A program made the translations under genes and the position numbers. This document shows positions 55,017 to 62,902 of a stretch of DNA of 64,000 nt, one piece after another (the first letter of the stretch is position 1; every line of letters starts with the position of its first letter). The stretch is from DASWJZ01 sp963805325 (lineage in GTDB: Bacteria; Pseudomonadota; Alphaproteobacteria; Rhizobiales; Afifellaceae): contig CAWDTS010000022.1 of assembly GCA_963805325.1 (NCBI GenBank), forward strand, positions 186,001 to 250,000. The letters run 5' to 3'. A model generated the notes under the pieces. It did no database searches. It was given only the letters and a program-made list of their open reading frames with translations, and was not told the DNA's origin.

Positions 55017-56663
55017 ATGTCACGCGCCGAATTCGCGAATTTTAGTGACGCCACACGGGCGGCGCCGGCGCAGCCACCGGCGGTGGCCGATCTGCCGCCG
55101 CAGCCCGATTCGCTAGCCAGCCGCGATATCCGCGTTCTCGTCTTCGGCGAAGATCGGAACTCCGCCGCGTCAATTCGCGGGATGCTCTACGAAGCGTTCG
55201 GCAGCCGCTCGGTCAACGACTGGACCAGCGAGCGCGCGGAGGCGGTCGACCTCATCGGGAAGAACGAGCATGATGTTCTCCTTTGCATCGAAGGACCACA
55301 GGACGGCGACGCGCTCGCGCTCCTCACCGCCAGTATCGAAGCGGGCGACCGGGCGCCGCTGATTGTGCTCTCGGCTTCGGCGAACGTCGATCTCGACCTG
55401 GAAATGGTAGATGCCGGCGTCGCCGACTGCATGGTCCTGAGCGACGTGACGCCGGCCACGCTGGCGCAATGCGTCCGCCATGCGCTGATCCGCCATGACC
55501 GCCTTGCAAAGGCGCAGCGCGAAATCGAGGGCCTGACCGGGGAGAAGGCGCGCCTCAACATATTACGCGACGCGAACCACCGGTTCGTGGAGAACGCCTG
55601 CCACGACTTTCGCTCGCCGCTCACCGTGGTCAAGGAATTCGCTTCGATCATCGCAGAGGGCCTGACCGGCGAGATCAATGAGGAACAGACGGAGTTCCTG
55701 GAGATCATTCTCACCCGCGTCGATCAACTCAGCCAGATGGTCGACGGCATTCTCGACGCCAGCCGGCTGGAATCCGACCTGATCGGCGTCAAGCGCGAGG
55801 AGCAGTCGGTCGCGAGCCTGATGGAGAAAGTCCGGCCTACGCTCGAGCAGAAGGCGGCAGCGAGCAAGGTGGCGATCGCGTTCGCGATTCCCGACACGCT
55901 TCCGAAGGTCTTCGCCGACACGGAAAGTATCGGCCGCGTCATCGTCAATCTCGGCACGAACGCTGCGAAATATGCCGGTGAGAACGGCAGGATCCGCGTG
56001 TGGGCACGCCACAATCCGGAATCCAACGACGTGACGATCGGCGTCACCGACAGCGGCCCGGGCATCTCGCCGGAACACGTGAAGCTGATCTTCGACCGTT
56101 TCCACCAGATTCCGGACGACAAGAGCCGGGAGAAGGAAGGGTTCGGTCTTGGGCTCCACATCGCAAGCGAATTCGTTCGCGTCAATTTCGGCACGCTCAC
56201 CGTGGAAAGCGAACCGAACAAGGGAAGTACCTTCGCTTTCACACTTCCCGTCTTCGACGTGGAGCTTCTCGTTCCGCTTCACTTCGATTTCCTGAAGAGC
56301 TCGCGCCACAGTTTCCACAACGTCGCGATAGGTCTGGCGACGGCGGCCGCATCCGATTCCACGTCCTATGGCGACGTGGAGCGATTGCTGAACCGGCAGC
56401 TTCGCTCCTACGACCTGCTACTGCGCCTGCGCCCGGGAAACTGGCTCGTCTGCGTGGCCTGCGACGAGGGCGACTTCACGGAGATCGGCGACCGCATCCT
56501 CGCCTCCTATTCGGAGAGCAGCCGCGCCCGCCCCGAGAAGCCGCTGCCGGATATCCACTTCCGGCCGATCGGAACCTGGGCGCTCGCAAGCCGGCCCGAG
56601 GCGCTTCGCGAAATCATTCACGGTGTCTACGACCCGGACCCCGAACGCCCATCGGTCCAATAG
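55017..56663 (+). CDS. Histidine kinase with N-terminal pseudo-receiver
   Basis: A 548-residue cytoplasmic kinase. Residues 35-160 have a receiver-like fold (DIRVLVFGEDRNSAASIRGM, then LIVLSASANVD), but the phosphoacceptor position reads DVLLCIEGP, so the usual aspartate is missing. The HisKA box is ACHDFRSPLTVVKEF with H196. The ATPase domain shows NLGTNAAKYAGENG, GVTDSGPGISPEH and FGLGLHIASEFVRVNFG. A C-terminal extension of about 150 residues (from VELLVPLHFDFLKSS) has no recognised domain. The gene is followed 39 bases later by a triple-receiver gene, its probable partner. Confidence 0.87.
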   Translation: MSRAEFANFSDATRAAPAQPPAVADLPPQPDSLASRDIRVLVFGEDRNSAASIRGMLYEAFGSRSVNDWTSERAEAVDLIGKNEHDVLLCIEGPQDGDALALLTASIEAGDRAPLIVLSASANVDLDLEMVDAGVADCMVLSDVTPATLAQCVRHALIRHDRLAKAQREIEGLTGEKARLNILRDANHRFVENACHDFRSPLTVVKEFASIIAEGLTGEINEEQTEFLEIILTRVDQLSQMVDGILDASRLESDLIGVKREEQSVASLMEKVRPTLEQKAAASKVAIAFAIPDTLPKVFADTESIGRVIVNLGTNAAKYAGENGRIRVWARHNPESNDVTIGVTDSGPGISPEHVKLIFDRFHQIPDDKSREKEGFGLGLHIASEFVRVNFGTLTVESEPNKGSTFAFTLPVFDVELLVPLHFDFLKSSRHSFHNVAIGLATAAASDSTSYGDVERLLNRQLRSYDLLLRLRPGNWLVCVACDEGDFTEIGDRILASYSESSRARPEKPLPDIHFRPIGTWALASRPEALREIIHGVYDPDPERPSVQ

Positions 56664-56702
56664 GCGCGGTTTGGGTAACGGCGACATAAGGGAAAGCGAA
56701 TC

Positions 56703-57988
56703 TTGGCAAGCCAGAGCGTCTTGATCGTCGACGACGACCGGGAGATCACCCGGGCGATCGAGCTTCGGCTACGCAAGGCCGGTTTTCAAACGGCTACGGC
56801 CTTCAACGGGCAGGAGGGCTTTTCGCGCGCGCAACGCGACCCGCCCAGCGCTATCGTACTCGATCTTCGCATGCCGGTGATGGACGGGTTCGAGATGCTC
56901 GCGCGGCTGCAGAACTCCGTTCACACGCGGAACATCCCGGCGATCATCCTGTCCGCCGATGCCGCCGACCGGGCTCGCCTGAAGGCGCTGCGCGGCGGCG
57001 CGACCCACTTCGTCGAAAAGCCTTACAAAGCGCAGGACCTCATCGAGGCTCTCGGTTCCTGCCTGCAGCGTCGGCAGGCGGCCGAGAACTCCTTTTCCTC
57101 ACAACCGCGGGAGCGAAAGATGACAATGTCGGAACCGACACGAGACCCGGGAGACAATCGGAAAGTCCTGATCGCCGATGACGATCCGGCAGTCGTACGG
57201 GCGCTCTCGGTGCGCTGCAAGAAGCTCGGCCTTGAAGTGGAGACGGCAGAGAACGGGCTGCAGGCCATCCTCAAGGCTTCGCGCAACCCGCCCCGCCTTC
57301 TCATCCTCGACATCAACATGCCGGAGGCGGACGGCTTTCGAGTCTGCGAGTGGCTGCTTGACCCGCAGCGGCCGCCCGTCGACGTGGTCATGCTGACCGG
57401 CCGAGACGATTCCGACACTCTCGTCCGCTGCGACTCGTTCGGCGCTTTCTATGTGCCGAAGAATCAGGACACATGGCCGACCATCAAGTCGATCTTGGGC
57501 GAGGTGCTCGAGATCGACGAAAGCACGCTCGCCGCCGCGGTGCCGCCGCGATCGTTCGGCGGCGAAAACACGATGGTCCGCGAAAAGCGCAACAAGATCC
57601 TGATCGTCGAGGACGACGCCGACCTTGCACGCGCACTGGAACGGCGCCTGAAGAAATGCGGAGCCGAGACGATGATCGCCTCAAACGGCATCGAAGCCTA
57701 TCGCATCGCGATGAAGGAAAGTCCGGACGTGATCATCGCCGACTACGTCATGCCGGAGGGCGGTGGCCACTACCTGCTGTGGCGGCTGAAGAGCACCGAG
57801 TTCGACCAAGCACATCCCGGTCATCATGATCACCGGACAGACGTTCGAACTCGGGGACGGAGTATTCGGTCACGCGCGATTCGACCGGGCGCTCCGGTGC
57901 GGTGAAATTCTTCCGCAAGCCCCTCGACACGGACGCGTTGTTCAAGGAGCTCGCGCAGCATTGCGCGATCCAGTATTCGCCGCACTGA
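56703..57988 (+). CDS. Triple-receiver response regulator (two frame breaks near the end)
   Basis: Three CheY-like domains in one frame. REC1 (residues 1-120) has SVLIVDDDREI, D55 in IVLDLRMPVMDGF and VEKPYK. REC2 (about 145-265) has VLIADDDPAV, LLILDINMPEADGF and VMLTGRDD. REC3 (about 297-425) has ILIVEDDADLARAL, VIIADYVMPEGGG and KFFRKPLD. There is no DNA-binding or enzyme domain. The end needs two single-base corrections, near 57808 and 57895, each an extra base; the true stop is at 57986-57988. An internal ATG at 57121 with GGGAG upstream could allow REC2-REC3 to be made separately. Confidence 0.82.
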
Positions 57989-58073
57989 GCGGGCCAGATC
58001 TTTAAAGAAGCCGCGACATCGGACACCGACCGCCGCGGCCTTTCCTCTCGGGGAATTTGCGAGAAACCTGACG

Positions 58074-59306
58074 TTAGGCGCTGTGCTCGAAGCTAGCCGC
58101 GCTGCGCTCAATAAGCTGGCCGACGCTCATCGGCCGTCCGAAATAGTAACCCTGGCCGATGTTGCAGCCCATGCGGATCAGGGCCTCGCGATCGGCCTCG
58201 GTCTCAATGCCCTCGGCGACGCAGACCGCTCCGGAAGCCCGCGCCAAGTCGACAATGCTCCGGCAGATGCCGGCGTTGACGGAATCAACCGCACAATTGC
58301 TCACGAAGCTCCGGTCGAGCTTGATCTCCGAGAAGGGAAACTGCTTCAGGCGGGCAAACGAAGAATAGCCGGAGCCGAAATCGTCGATTGCCAACGTGAT
58401 GCCGTAGATTCTGAGCTGCACCGCCGCTTCGGCGACGGCATCGAACTCCCGGACCGCCTCATCCTCCGTGACCTCGATGACGAGACCCGGCCAGCTTTCA
58501 TTTCGCGGCCTGAACTCGCGGACAAGGTCGGCAAGTCCGGTCCCGGTCAGCGACTTCACCGGCGAATTCACCGAGAGGTGCAGATTCTGTCCGGCGCTGT
58601 TCATCACGTCCCAGTCGAAGAACGCCTTCTTGACGACGAACTCCGTCAGCCGGCGAAGCCCCTCGACCGAGGCTCCGGGCAGGAACGAGATCGGCCCGAG
58701 GATTCCGTGAACCGGATGGTTTGCGCGCGCGAGTCCCTCTGCGCCGACAACCTTATTGCGGGCGAGGTCGACCTTCGGCTGGTAGTGCATGTCGAGCCAG
58801 TGCGCGTCGAGCGCCTCTTCGAGGTCGATCATCGGCACCACGGTCCGCTCTTCCACCGTGATGAAGTTGCCTTTGGCGGCATCGACCGACGCTGACGGCG
58901 CGGCGAACTCACCGTTGGCGAAGAGGCGCCGCAGATGTTCGGAGCGGAACGGCTTCCTGAGCGGATCGAGCATCTTCAGCCCGTTCCGCTCGCCGACCGC
59001 CTTGATGTTTTCCAGAAGCTCGCTGTCCTTGCCGCTGATAAGCTGCACCGCGCCGGAATATCCGATCTGGCGCAGCACCCGAATGCCGTCGATGGCATCG
59101 GAACGGTCGAGGGCGACATCCAGAAAAACGACGGAGGGCTGGATCGTCTTGAGCGCGCCTGCCAGAGCTTCGGCACTTGAAAGGGCAACGCTCGTGATCC
59201 CGATCTTGCTCAAGACGCGGGAGATCAGCGCGCAGATATCCGGATCGTCGTCGATGACGACGCACTCGCAACGGTCTTCCTCAACGATCGGGGCGAGCGA
59301 ACTCAT
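58074..59306 (-). CDS. Receiver-EAL protein, candidate cyclic-di-GMP phosphodiesterase
   Basis: A 410-residue protein. The receiver is in residues 10-125 (CVVIDDDPDICALISRVL, acceptor in VVFLDVALDRSD, LRKPFR). The EAL domain at 160-405 has HYQPKVDLARNKVVGAEGLA with E-x-L-x-R as EGLAR, IEVTEDEA, AIDDFGSGYSSFARLKQF and VAEGIETEAD, so the main catalytic residues seem present despite the EGL variation. The ATG at 59306 is chosen; the frame extends to a TTG near 59357. It is transcribed toward the triple-receiver gene and would link phosphorelay to cyclic-di-GMP level. Confidence 0.88.
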   Translation of the reverse strand: MSSLAPIVEEDRCECVVIDDDPDICALISRVLSKIGITSVALSSAEALAGALKTIQPSVVFLDVALDRSDAIDGIRVLRQIGYSGAVQLISGKDSELLENIKAVGERNGLKMLDPLRKPFRSEHLRRLFANGEFAAPSASVDAAKGNFITVEERTVVPMIDLEEALDAHWLDMHYQPKVDLARNKVVGAEGLARANHPVHGILGPISFLPGASVEGLRRLTEFVVKKAFFDWDVMNSAGQNLHLSVNSPVKSLTGTGLADLVREFRPRNESWPGLVIEVTEDEAVREFDAVAEAAVQLRIYGITLAIDDFGSGYSSFARLKQFPFSEIKLDRSFVSNCAVDSVNAGICRSIVDLARASGAVCVAEGIETEADREALIRMGCNIGQGYYFGRPMSVGQLIERSAASFEHSA

Positions 59307-59792
59307 TTTTCTGCCAACGCAAAAACTCCGATCAACGCGCAAGGACTGCCGGAGCAAAAGCTGAAGTCCAATCGGCAGCGCCTCGACGTGCCAACATGAT
59401 CATTGTCCGTTAAGAAACGGTTCCCCGCCGACCGTTGGTTGCACGGTCAAGCGGACGGCCCGGCTAATGGTTAACGGTTTCGCGGGCAGCGCAGGCCGGG
59501 CCGAAGCCACGCATATAATGTCGCTCCGGCCGATAGCGGCGCGGTATCAGGCGTAGAACGCTTTTCGGTATGACGCGAGCGATCCTGTTGAGCATCGTTC
59601 TTGAGCGTAGACGAGACGCTTCCCTTTTCATTGGCCTGCGATAGCGTGCCTTTGTTGCAAGATGCTTTCGTCCCGCCCGGGAATGCGTTTCGTCAGCAAA
59701 TTCGCCCAACTGTGGTACCGCGATCACGTCACGCGAGGGTGCGACGATCGTCGCGCATTGTCTTGCGGAACTGGCGGCACTAGCTGTTCGAA
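59307..59792. other. Intergenic region between the EAL gene and folP
   Basis: About 486 bases. It holds a TATAAT at about 59516-59521 on the plus strand and a complementary pair GGTTAACGG / CCGTTAAGAAACGG near 59416-59475. A possible 42-residue minus-strand reading frame (59464 to about 59592, MLNRIARVIPKSVLRLIPRR and on) is basic and amphipathic but lacks a clear ribosome-binding site. No function is claimed for it. Confidence 0.4.
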
Positions 59793-60704
59793 ATGACACC
59801 CTCCCAAGCGCCGCTCACGAGCGAGCGCGCCGCCGCCTACGATGTCGGCTCGCACTTCGCCGAAATGCTGAACGAATGGCGCGCCGCCGGACCCTCGCGC
59901 GTGCCGTTCGTCATGGGCATCGTCAACGTGACGCCCGATTCCTTCTACGACGGCGGGCGCTTCAAGGATCCGGGCGTCGCCGTCGAGCACGCCAGGCGGC
60001 TCGCGCACTATGGCGCGCAGATCCTCGATATCGGCGGCGAGTCGACGCGCAAGGGCGCATCCGCGGTGAGCGCCGTGGAGGAGATGGAGCGCGTCATTCC
60101 CGTCATCGAGGCGGCGACGGCGACCGGCCTGCCGATCTCGATCGACACGATGAAGGCCTCTGTCGCCGAAGCGGCGCTCGGGGCGGGCGCGACCGTCGTC
60201 AACGACATCCGCGGGCTGCAGGGCGACGAAAACATGGCGGCCGTCGTGGCGCGCACCGACGCCGGGTTGGTGGCCATGCACAACCCTGCGGTTCTCGGCT
60301 CGGCAGAGCCGCTGCAGGGCGATCCGATCGACATCTGCCGCGCCTATTTCGAGCGCACGCTCGACATCGCACGGCGCGCCGGAATTCGCGAAGACCGCAT
60401 CGTGCTCGATCCGGGTTTCGGGTTCGGCAAGTCGCCGGCGCAAAACTTCGAGCTGCTTCGCAGGCTCCCCGAGCTGACCGCGCTCGGCTATCCGATCCTC
60501 GTCGGGACCTCTCGCAAATCGTTCATCGGGAAGGCGACAGGTCAGGACAATCCGGAGCGCCTCGCGGGCACCCTCGCCACGAACGTCGTCGCCGCGATGG
60601 CGGGCGCGGCGATCGTGCGCGTCCACGACGTCGCGGAGCACATCGAGGCGATGCGGATGGTGGGGGCGATTCTCGGTGGTTCCCTGGAGGGCGTCGCCTC
60701 GTGA
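59793..60704 (+). CDS. folP: Dihydropteroate synthase
   Basis: Condenses p-aminobenzoate with dihydropterin diphosphate in folate synthesis; the sulfonamide target. The 303-residue TIM-barrel protein has VMGIVNVTPDSFYDGG near residue 40, DIGGESTRKGA, IDTMKASVAEAAL, VNDIRGLQGD, the GFGFGKSPAQNFELL segment and VGTSRKSFIGKATGQ, then RVHDVAEHIEAM. The ATG at 59793 starts about 40 residues before the first motif, a little longer than usual. The stop overlaps the folK start by four bases. Confidence 0.96.
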   Translation: MTPSQAPLTSERAAAYDVGSHFAEMLNEWRAAGPSRVPFVMGIVNVTPDSFYDGGRFKDPGVAVEHARRLAHYGAQILDIGGESTRKGASAVSAVEEMERVIPVIEAATATGLPISIDTMKASVAEAALGAGATVVNDIRGLQGDENMAAVVARTDAGLVAMHNPAVLGSAEPLQGDPIDICRAYFERTLDIARRAGIREDRIVLDPGFGFGKSPAQNFELLRRLPELTALGYPILVGTSRKSFIGKATGQDNPERLAGTLATNVVAAMAGAAIVRVHDVAEHIEAMRMVGAILGGSLEGVAS

Positions 60705-61201
60705 CGCGCGCCGTGCTGGGGCTCGGCGGAAATATCGGCGATAGCCGCAAGCTGATCGCCGCTGCCGTCGATCGGCTGGCTGCGACTCCGGGAATCAGCG
60801 TCGAGGCCGTCTCTGCGCTCTATCTAACTCCGCCCTGGGGCAAGGTCGACCAGCCGGCTTTCCTGAACGCCGCCGCACTCATCGACACCACGCTCTCGCC
60901 GCGCCAGCTCCTCACCGCGGTCCTCGATATCGAACGGCAGCTCGGACGCGAGCGGCTCGAGCGCTGGGGCCCGCGGCGGATCGATATCGACATCCTGCTC
61001 TTCGGTTCCCTGGAAATGGACGAGCCGGGGCTGCATATCCCGCATCCGCGGCTGACGGAGCGAGCCTTCGCGCTGGTTCCGCTGCAAGACGTGATGCCGG
61101 ACGCCGTCATCGGCGGACAGGGCATCGCGGATTGGGTTGCCGAGAGCGACAGGCAGGGCATGCAGATTCTGGCCGCGGCCGGTTGGCACGCGAGCGCCTG
61201 A
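60701..61201 (+). CDS. folK: 2-amino-4-hydroxy-6-hydroxymethyldihydropteridine diphosphokinase
   Basis: Pyrophosphorylates hydroxymethyldihydropterin, the step before FolP. The 166-residue protein contains LGLGGNIGDSRKLIAAAV, the substrate loop ALYLTPPWGKVDQPAFLNAA, and the signature RWGPRRIDIDILLFG with HPRLTERAFALVPL. The GTG start at 60701 overlaps the folP stop (GTGA), which suggests translational coupling. The usual folB gene between folP and folK in related genomes is absent here. Confidence 0.95.
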   Translation: MTRAVLGLGGNIGDSRKLIAAAVDRLAATPGISVEAVSALYLTPPWGKVDQPAFLNAAALIDTTLSPRQLLTAVLDIERQLGRERLERWGPRRIDIDILLFGSLEMDEPGLHIPHPRLTERAFALVPLQDVMPDAVIGGQGIADWVAESDRQGMQILAAAGWHASA

Positions 61202-61213
61202 GATACTCGCGCG

Positions 61214-61594
61214 TCAGTCGTCGTATTTAAGATAGACGAAGCGCGGGTCTTTCGGCGTTCCGTCGAACGGCCCATCTTCCTTTCCCGGCTGCCACGCGAC
61301 GACATCCTCGATCTTCCTGGCAAGCGCGAAATCCTTGTCTGTTATCGACTTGGCGGAATGCGTCTTGAGAGAAACCTCGACCCAGGCGTAGTTCATCTTC
61401 AGCTCCGGGTGGTGCCAGGCCGCCTCCGCCAGATGTCCGATGGTATTCACGACCATCAGCGTCGCTTTCCAGCCGGAGGTCCGGTAGCGGCGCACGATGT
61501 GGCCGTTTGCGATCGACCAATGCGGCAGCTCGGCCGCGACCCGCTCGGCAGCCTCCGCATCGGAATAGGTGCGCTCGGGCTTGCGCTCGCTCAT
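61214..61594 (-). CDS. 4a-hydroxytetrahydrobiopterin dehydratase (pterin carbinolamine dehydratase)
   Basis: A 126-residue PCD/DCoH-family enzyme that dehydrates 4a-hydroxypterins made by aromatic amino-acid hydroxylases. Motifs: DAEAAERVAAELPHWS, HIVRRYRTSGWKATLMVV, and AWHHPELKMNYAWVEVSLKTHSAKSITDKDFALARKIED, seen in pieces as AWHHPELKMNYAW and TH-SAKSITDKD. The ATG at 61594 is preferred over longer readings, which add a low-complexity Arg-rich tail. It converges on folK, 12 bases apart. No phenylalanine hydroxylase is in the window. Confidence 0.9.
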   Translation of the reverse strand: MSERKPERTYSDAEAAERVAAELPHWSIANGHIVRRYRTSGWKATLMVVNTIGHLAEAAWHHPELKMNYAWVEVSLKTHSAKSITDKDFALARKIEDVVAWQPGKEDGPFDGTPKDPRFVYLKYDD

Positions 61595-61728
61595 CGTCTG
61601 GCCCGTCCTCAGATTTGCGCCATTGCGGCGGTCCCGCCGGTATAGTGATGGTCCTCCGCGACGTGGACAAGCCGGCGGCTCGTCGCCGGCCTTGACCGGC
61701 ATCCTCGGTCTCGGGCACGGGAGCCGGT

Positions 61729-62442
61729 ATGCGCGGTCTCCTCTTCGACAAGGACGGCACCCTCCTCGATTTCGAGGCAAGCTGGTCGGGCGTCTATCGC
61801 GAGCTCTGCCTCGACCTCGCGGAAGGCGACGACGCGGCGGCGGAGGCCATGCTCGTTGCCGGCGGCTTCGATCCGGTGGCGGGGCGCTTTCGCGCTGGCG
61901 GCGTGCTTGCCGCGGGCCACACGCGCGACATCGTCCGCATCTGGTATCCGGCGCTCGCCGGGACGGCGCTGACCGAGATGGTAGAGCGGATCGACAGGGT
62001 CTTCTTCGAGAATGGCCTGACCTCTTCCGTGCCGGTCGCGCACCTCCGCGAGACGCTGACCGCGCTGCACGATTCGGGGTTCGCGATGGGGGTCGCCACT
62101 AATGACGGGACGGCGGCGACCAAGGCTGCACTCGCGGCGCTCGATATCGCGCGCTTCCTGCCGCACGTCTTCGGCTACGATTCCGTCGAGCGACCGAAAC
62201 CCGCGCCCGACATCGTGCACGCCTTCGCCGTCGCGACCGGCATCCCGGTCGAAGCGATCGCCGTGATCGGCGACAATCCGCACGATTTGCAAATGGCGCG
62301 TGCCGCAGGGGCGGGAGCGGCGATCGGTGTCCTGAGCGGCAACAGTGAGCGGGCGGACCTTGCGCCGCTCGCCGACGCAGTCCTGGACAGCGTGCGCGAC
62401 CTGCCGGGCTGGCTCAGCGCGCGGTCGTCCGCTCGTCGGTGA
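61729..62442 (+). CDS. HAD-superfamily phosphatase (Gph-like)
   Basis: A 237-residue HAD hydrolase with an alpha-helical cap. Motif I is LLFDKDGTLLDFEAS with the nucleophile D in FDKDGT. Motif II is GVATNDGTAAT, the motif III lysine is in ERPKPAPDIV, and motif IV is VIGDNPHDLQMARAAGA. This resembles phosphoglycolate phosphatases, but the real substrate is uncertain. The ATG at 61729 is about 135 bases away from the divergent pterin dehydratase start. Confidence 0.92.
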   Translation: MRGLLFDKDGTLLDFEASWSGVYRELCLDLAEGDDAAAEAMLVAGGFDPVAGRFRAGGVLAAGHTRDIVRIWYPALAGTALTEMVERIDRVFFENGLTSSVPVAHLRETLTALHDSGFAMGVATNDGTAATKAALAALDIARFLPHVFGYDSVERPKPAPDIVHAFAVATGIPVEAIAVIGDNPHDLQMARAAGAGAAIGVLSGNSERADLAPLADAVLDSVRDLPGWLSARSSARR

Positions 62443-62503
62443 AGCGGTCGCTTCGCGGATGAGCGATAGACAAGGGATATGACCTTCGGCATGAGGAAGG
62501 ACG

Positions 62504-62731
62504 ATGCGGCGCATCACGAGCACGTCATTCACCCGACAAGAGTGCCTGCGGCGGGCAGCAGACTGTGCATGGTTGGCGGAGAACAGCCGCTGCGAAACGG
62601 CGGCCGCCTCTGCGTTCGATCAGGCACGCTATTGGAGAAGCCTGGCGCTCGTTGCGCGAACTGATGGAATCGACGAGGGCGACCGCAGCGTTCAAGAGGC
62701 CCGCGGAGGTCCGGACGATCTAAGGTCTTGA
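62504..62731 (+). CDS. Small protein of unknown function (75 aa)
   Basis: ATG at 62504 preceded by GAGGAAGG. The 75-residue product starts MRRITSTSFTRQECLRRAAD and has a helical middle (CAWLAENSRCETAAASAFDQ, then ARYWRSLALVAR) and an acidic end. It resembles the many short Rhizobiales proteins with an ECLRRAA-type helix, but no named family is claimed. Alternative frames in the same stretch are shorter or antisense. Moderate to low confidence that it is translated. Confidence 0.45.
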   Translation: MRRITSTSFTRQECLRRAADCAWLAENSRCETAAASAFDQARYWRSLALVARTDGIDEGDRSVQEARGGPDDLRS

Positions 62732-62902
62732 GGCCTGACGGAAGATCGCTGCACCAAGGAGTGCGAGAACTCATCAAGCTCGACCGGCGGCACGCCGTGG
62801 TGCGGCTACAATTCAGGCCGCAAGCTGCGAAACGGTTTCCTCGGCCGACCGGGCGTCGCTTCGCAGGAGCGTGCTGAAGATCGCGTAAACGCCGGGATTT
62901 CC

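Noticed and set aside
59464..59799. 111-codon minus-strand frame between the EAL gene and folP
   Set aside because: The upstream half is low-complexity and overlaps the folP start. Only a 42-residue inner part looks possible, and without a ribosome-binding site.
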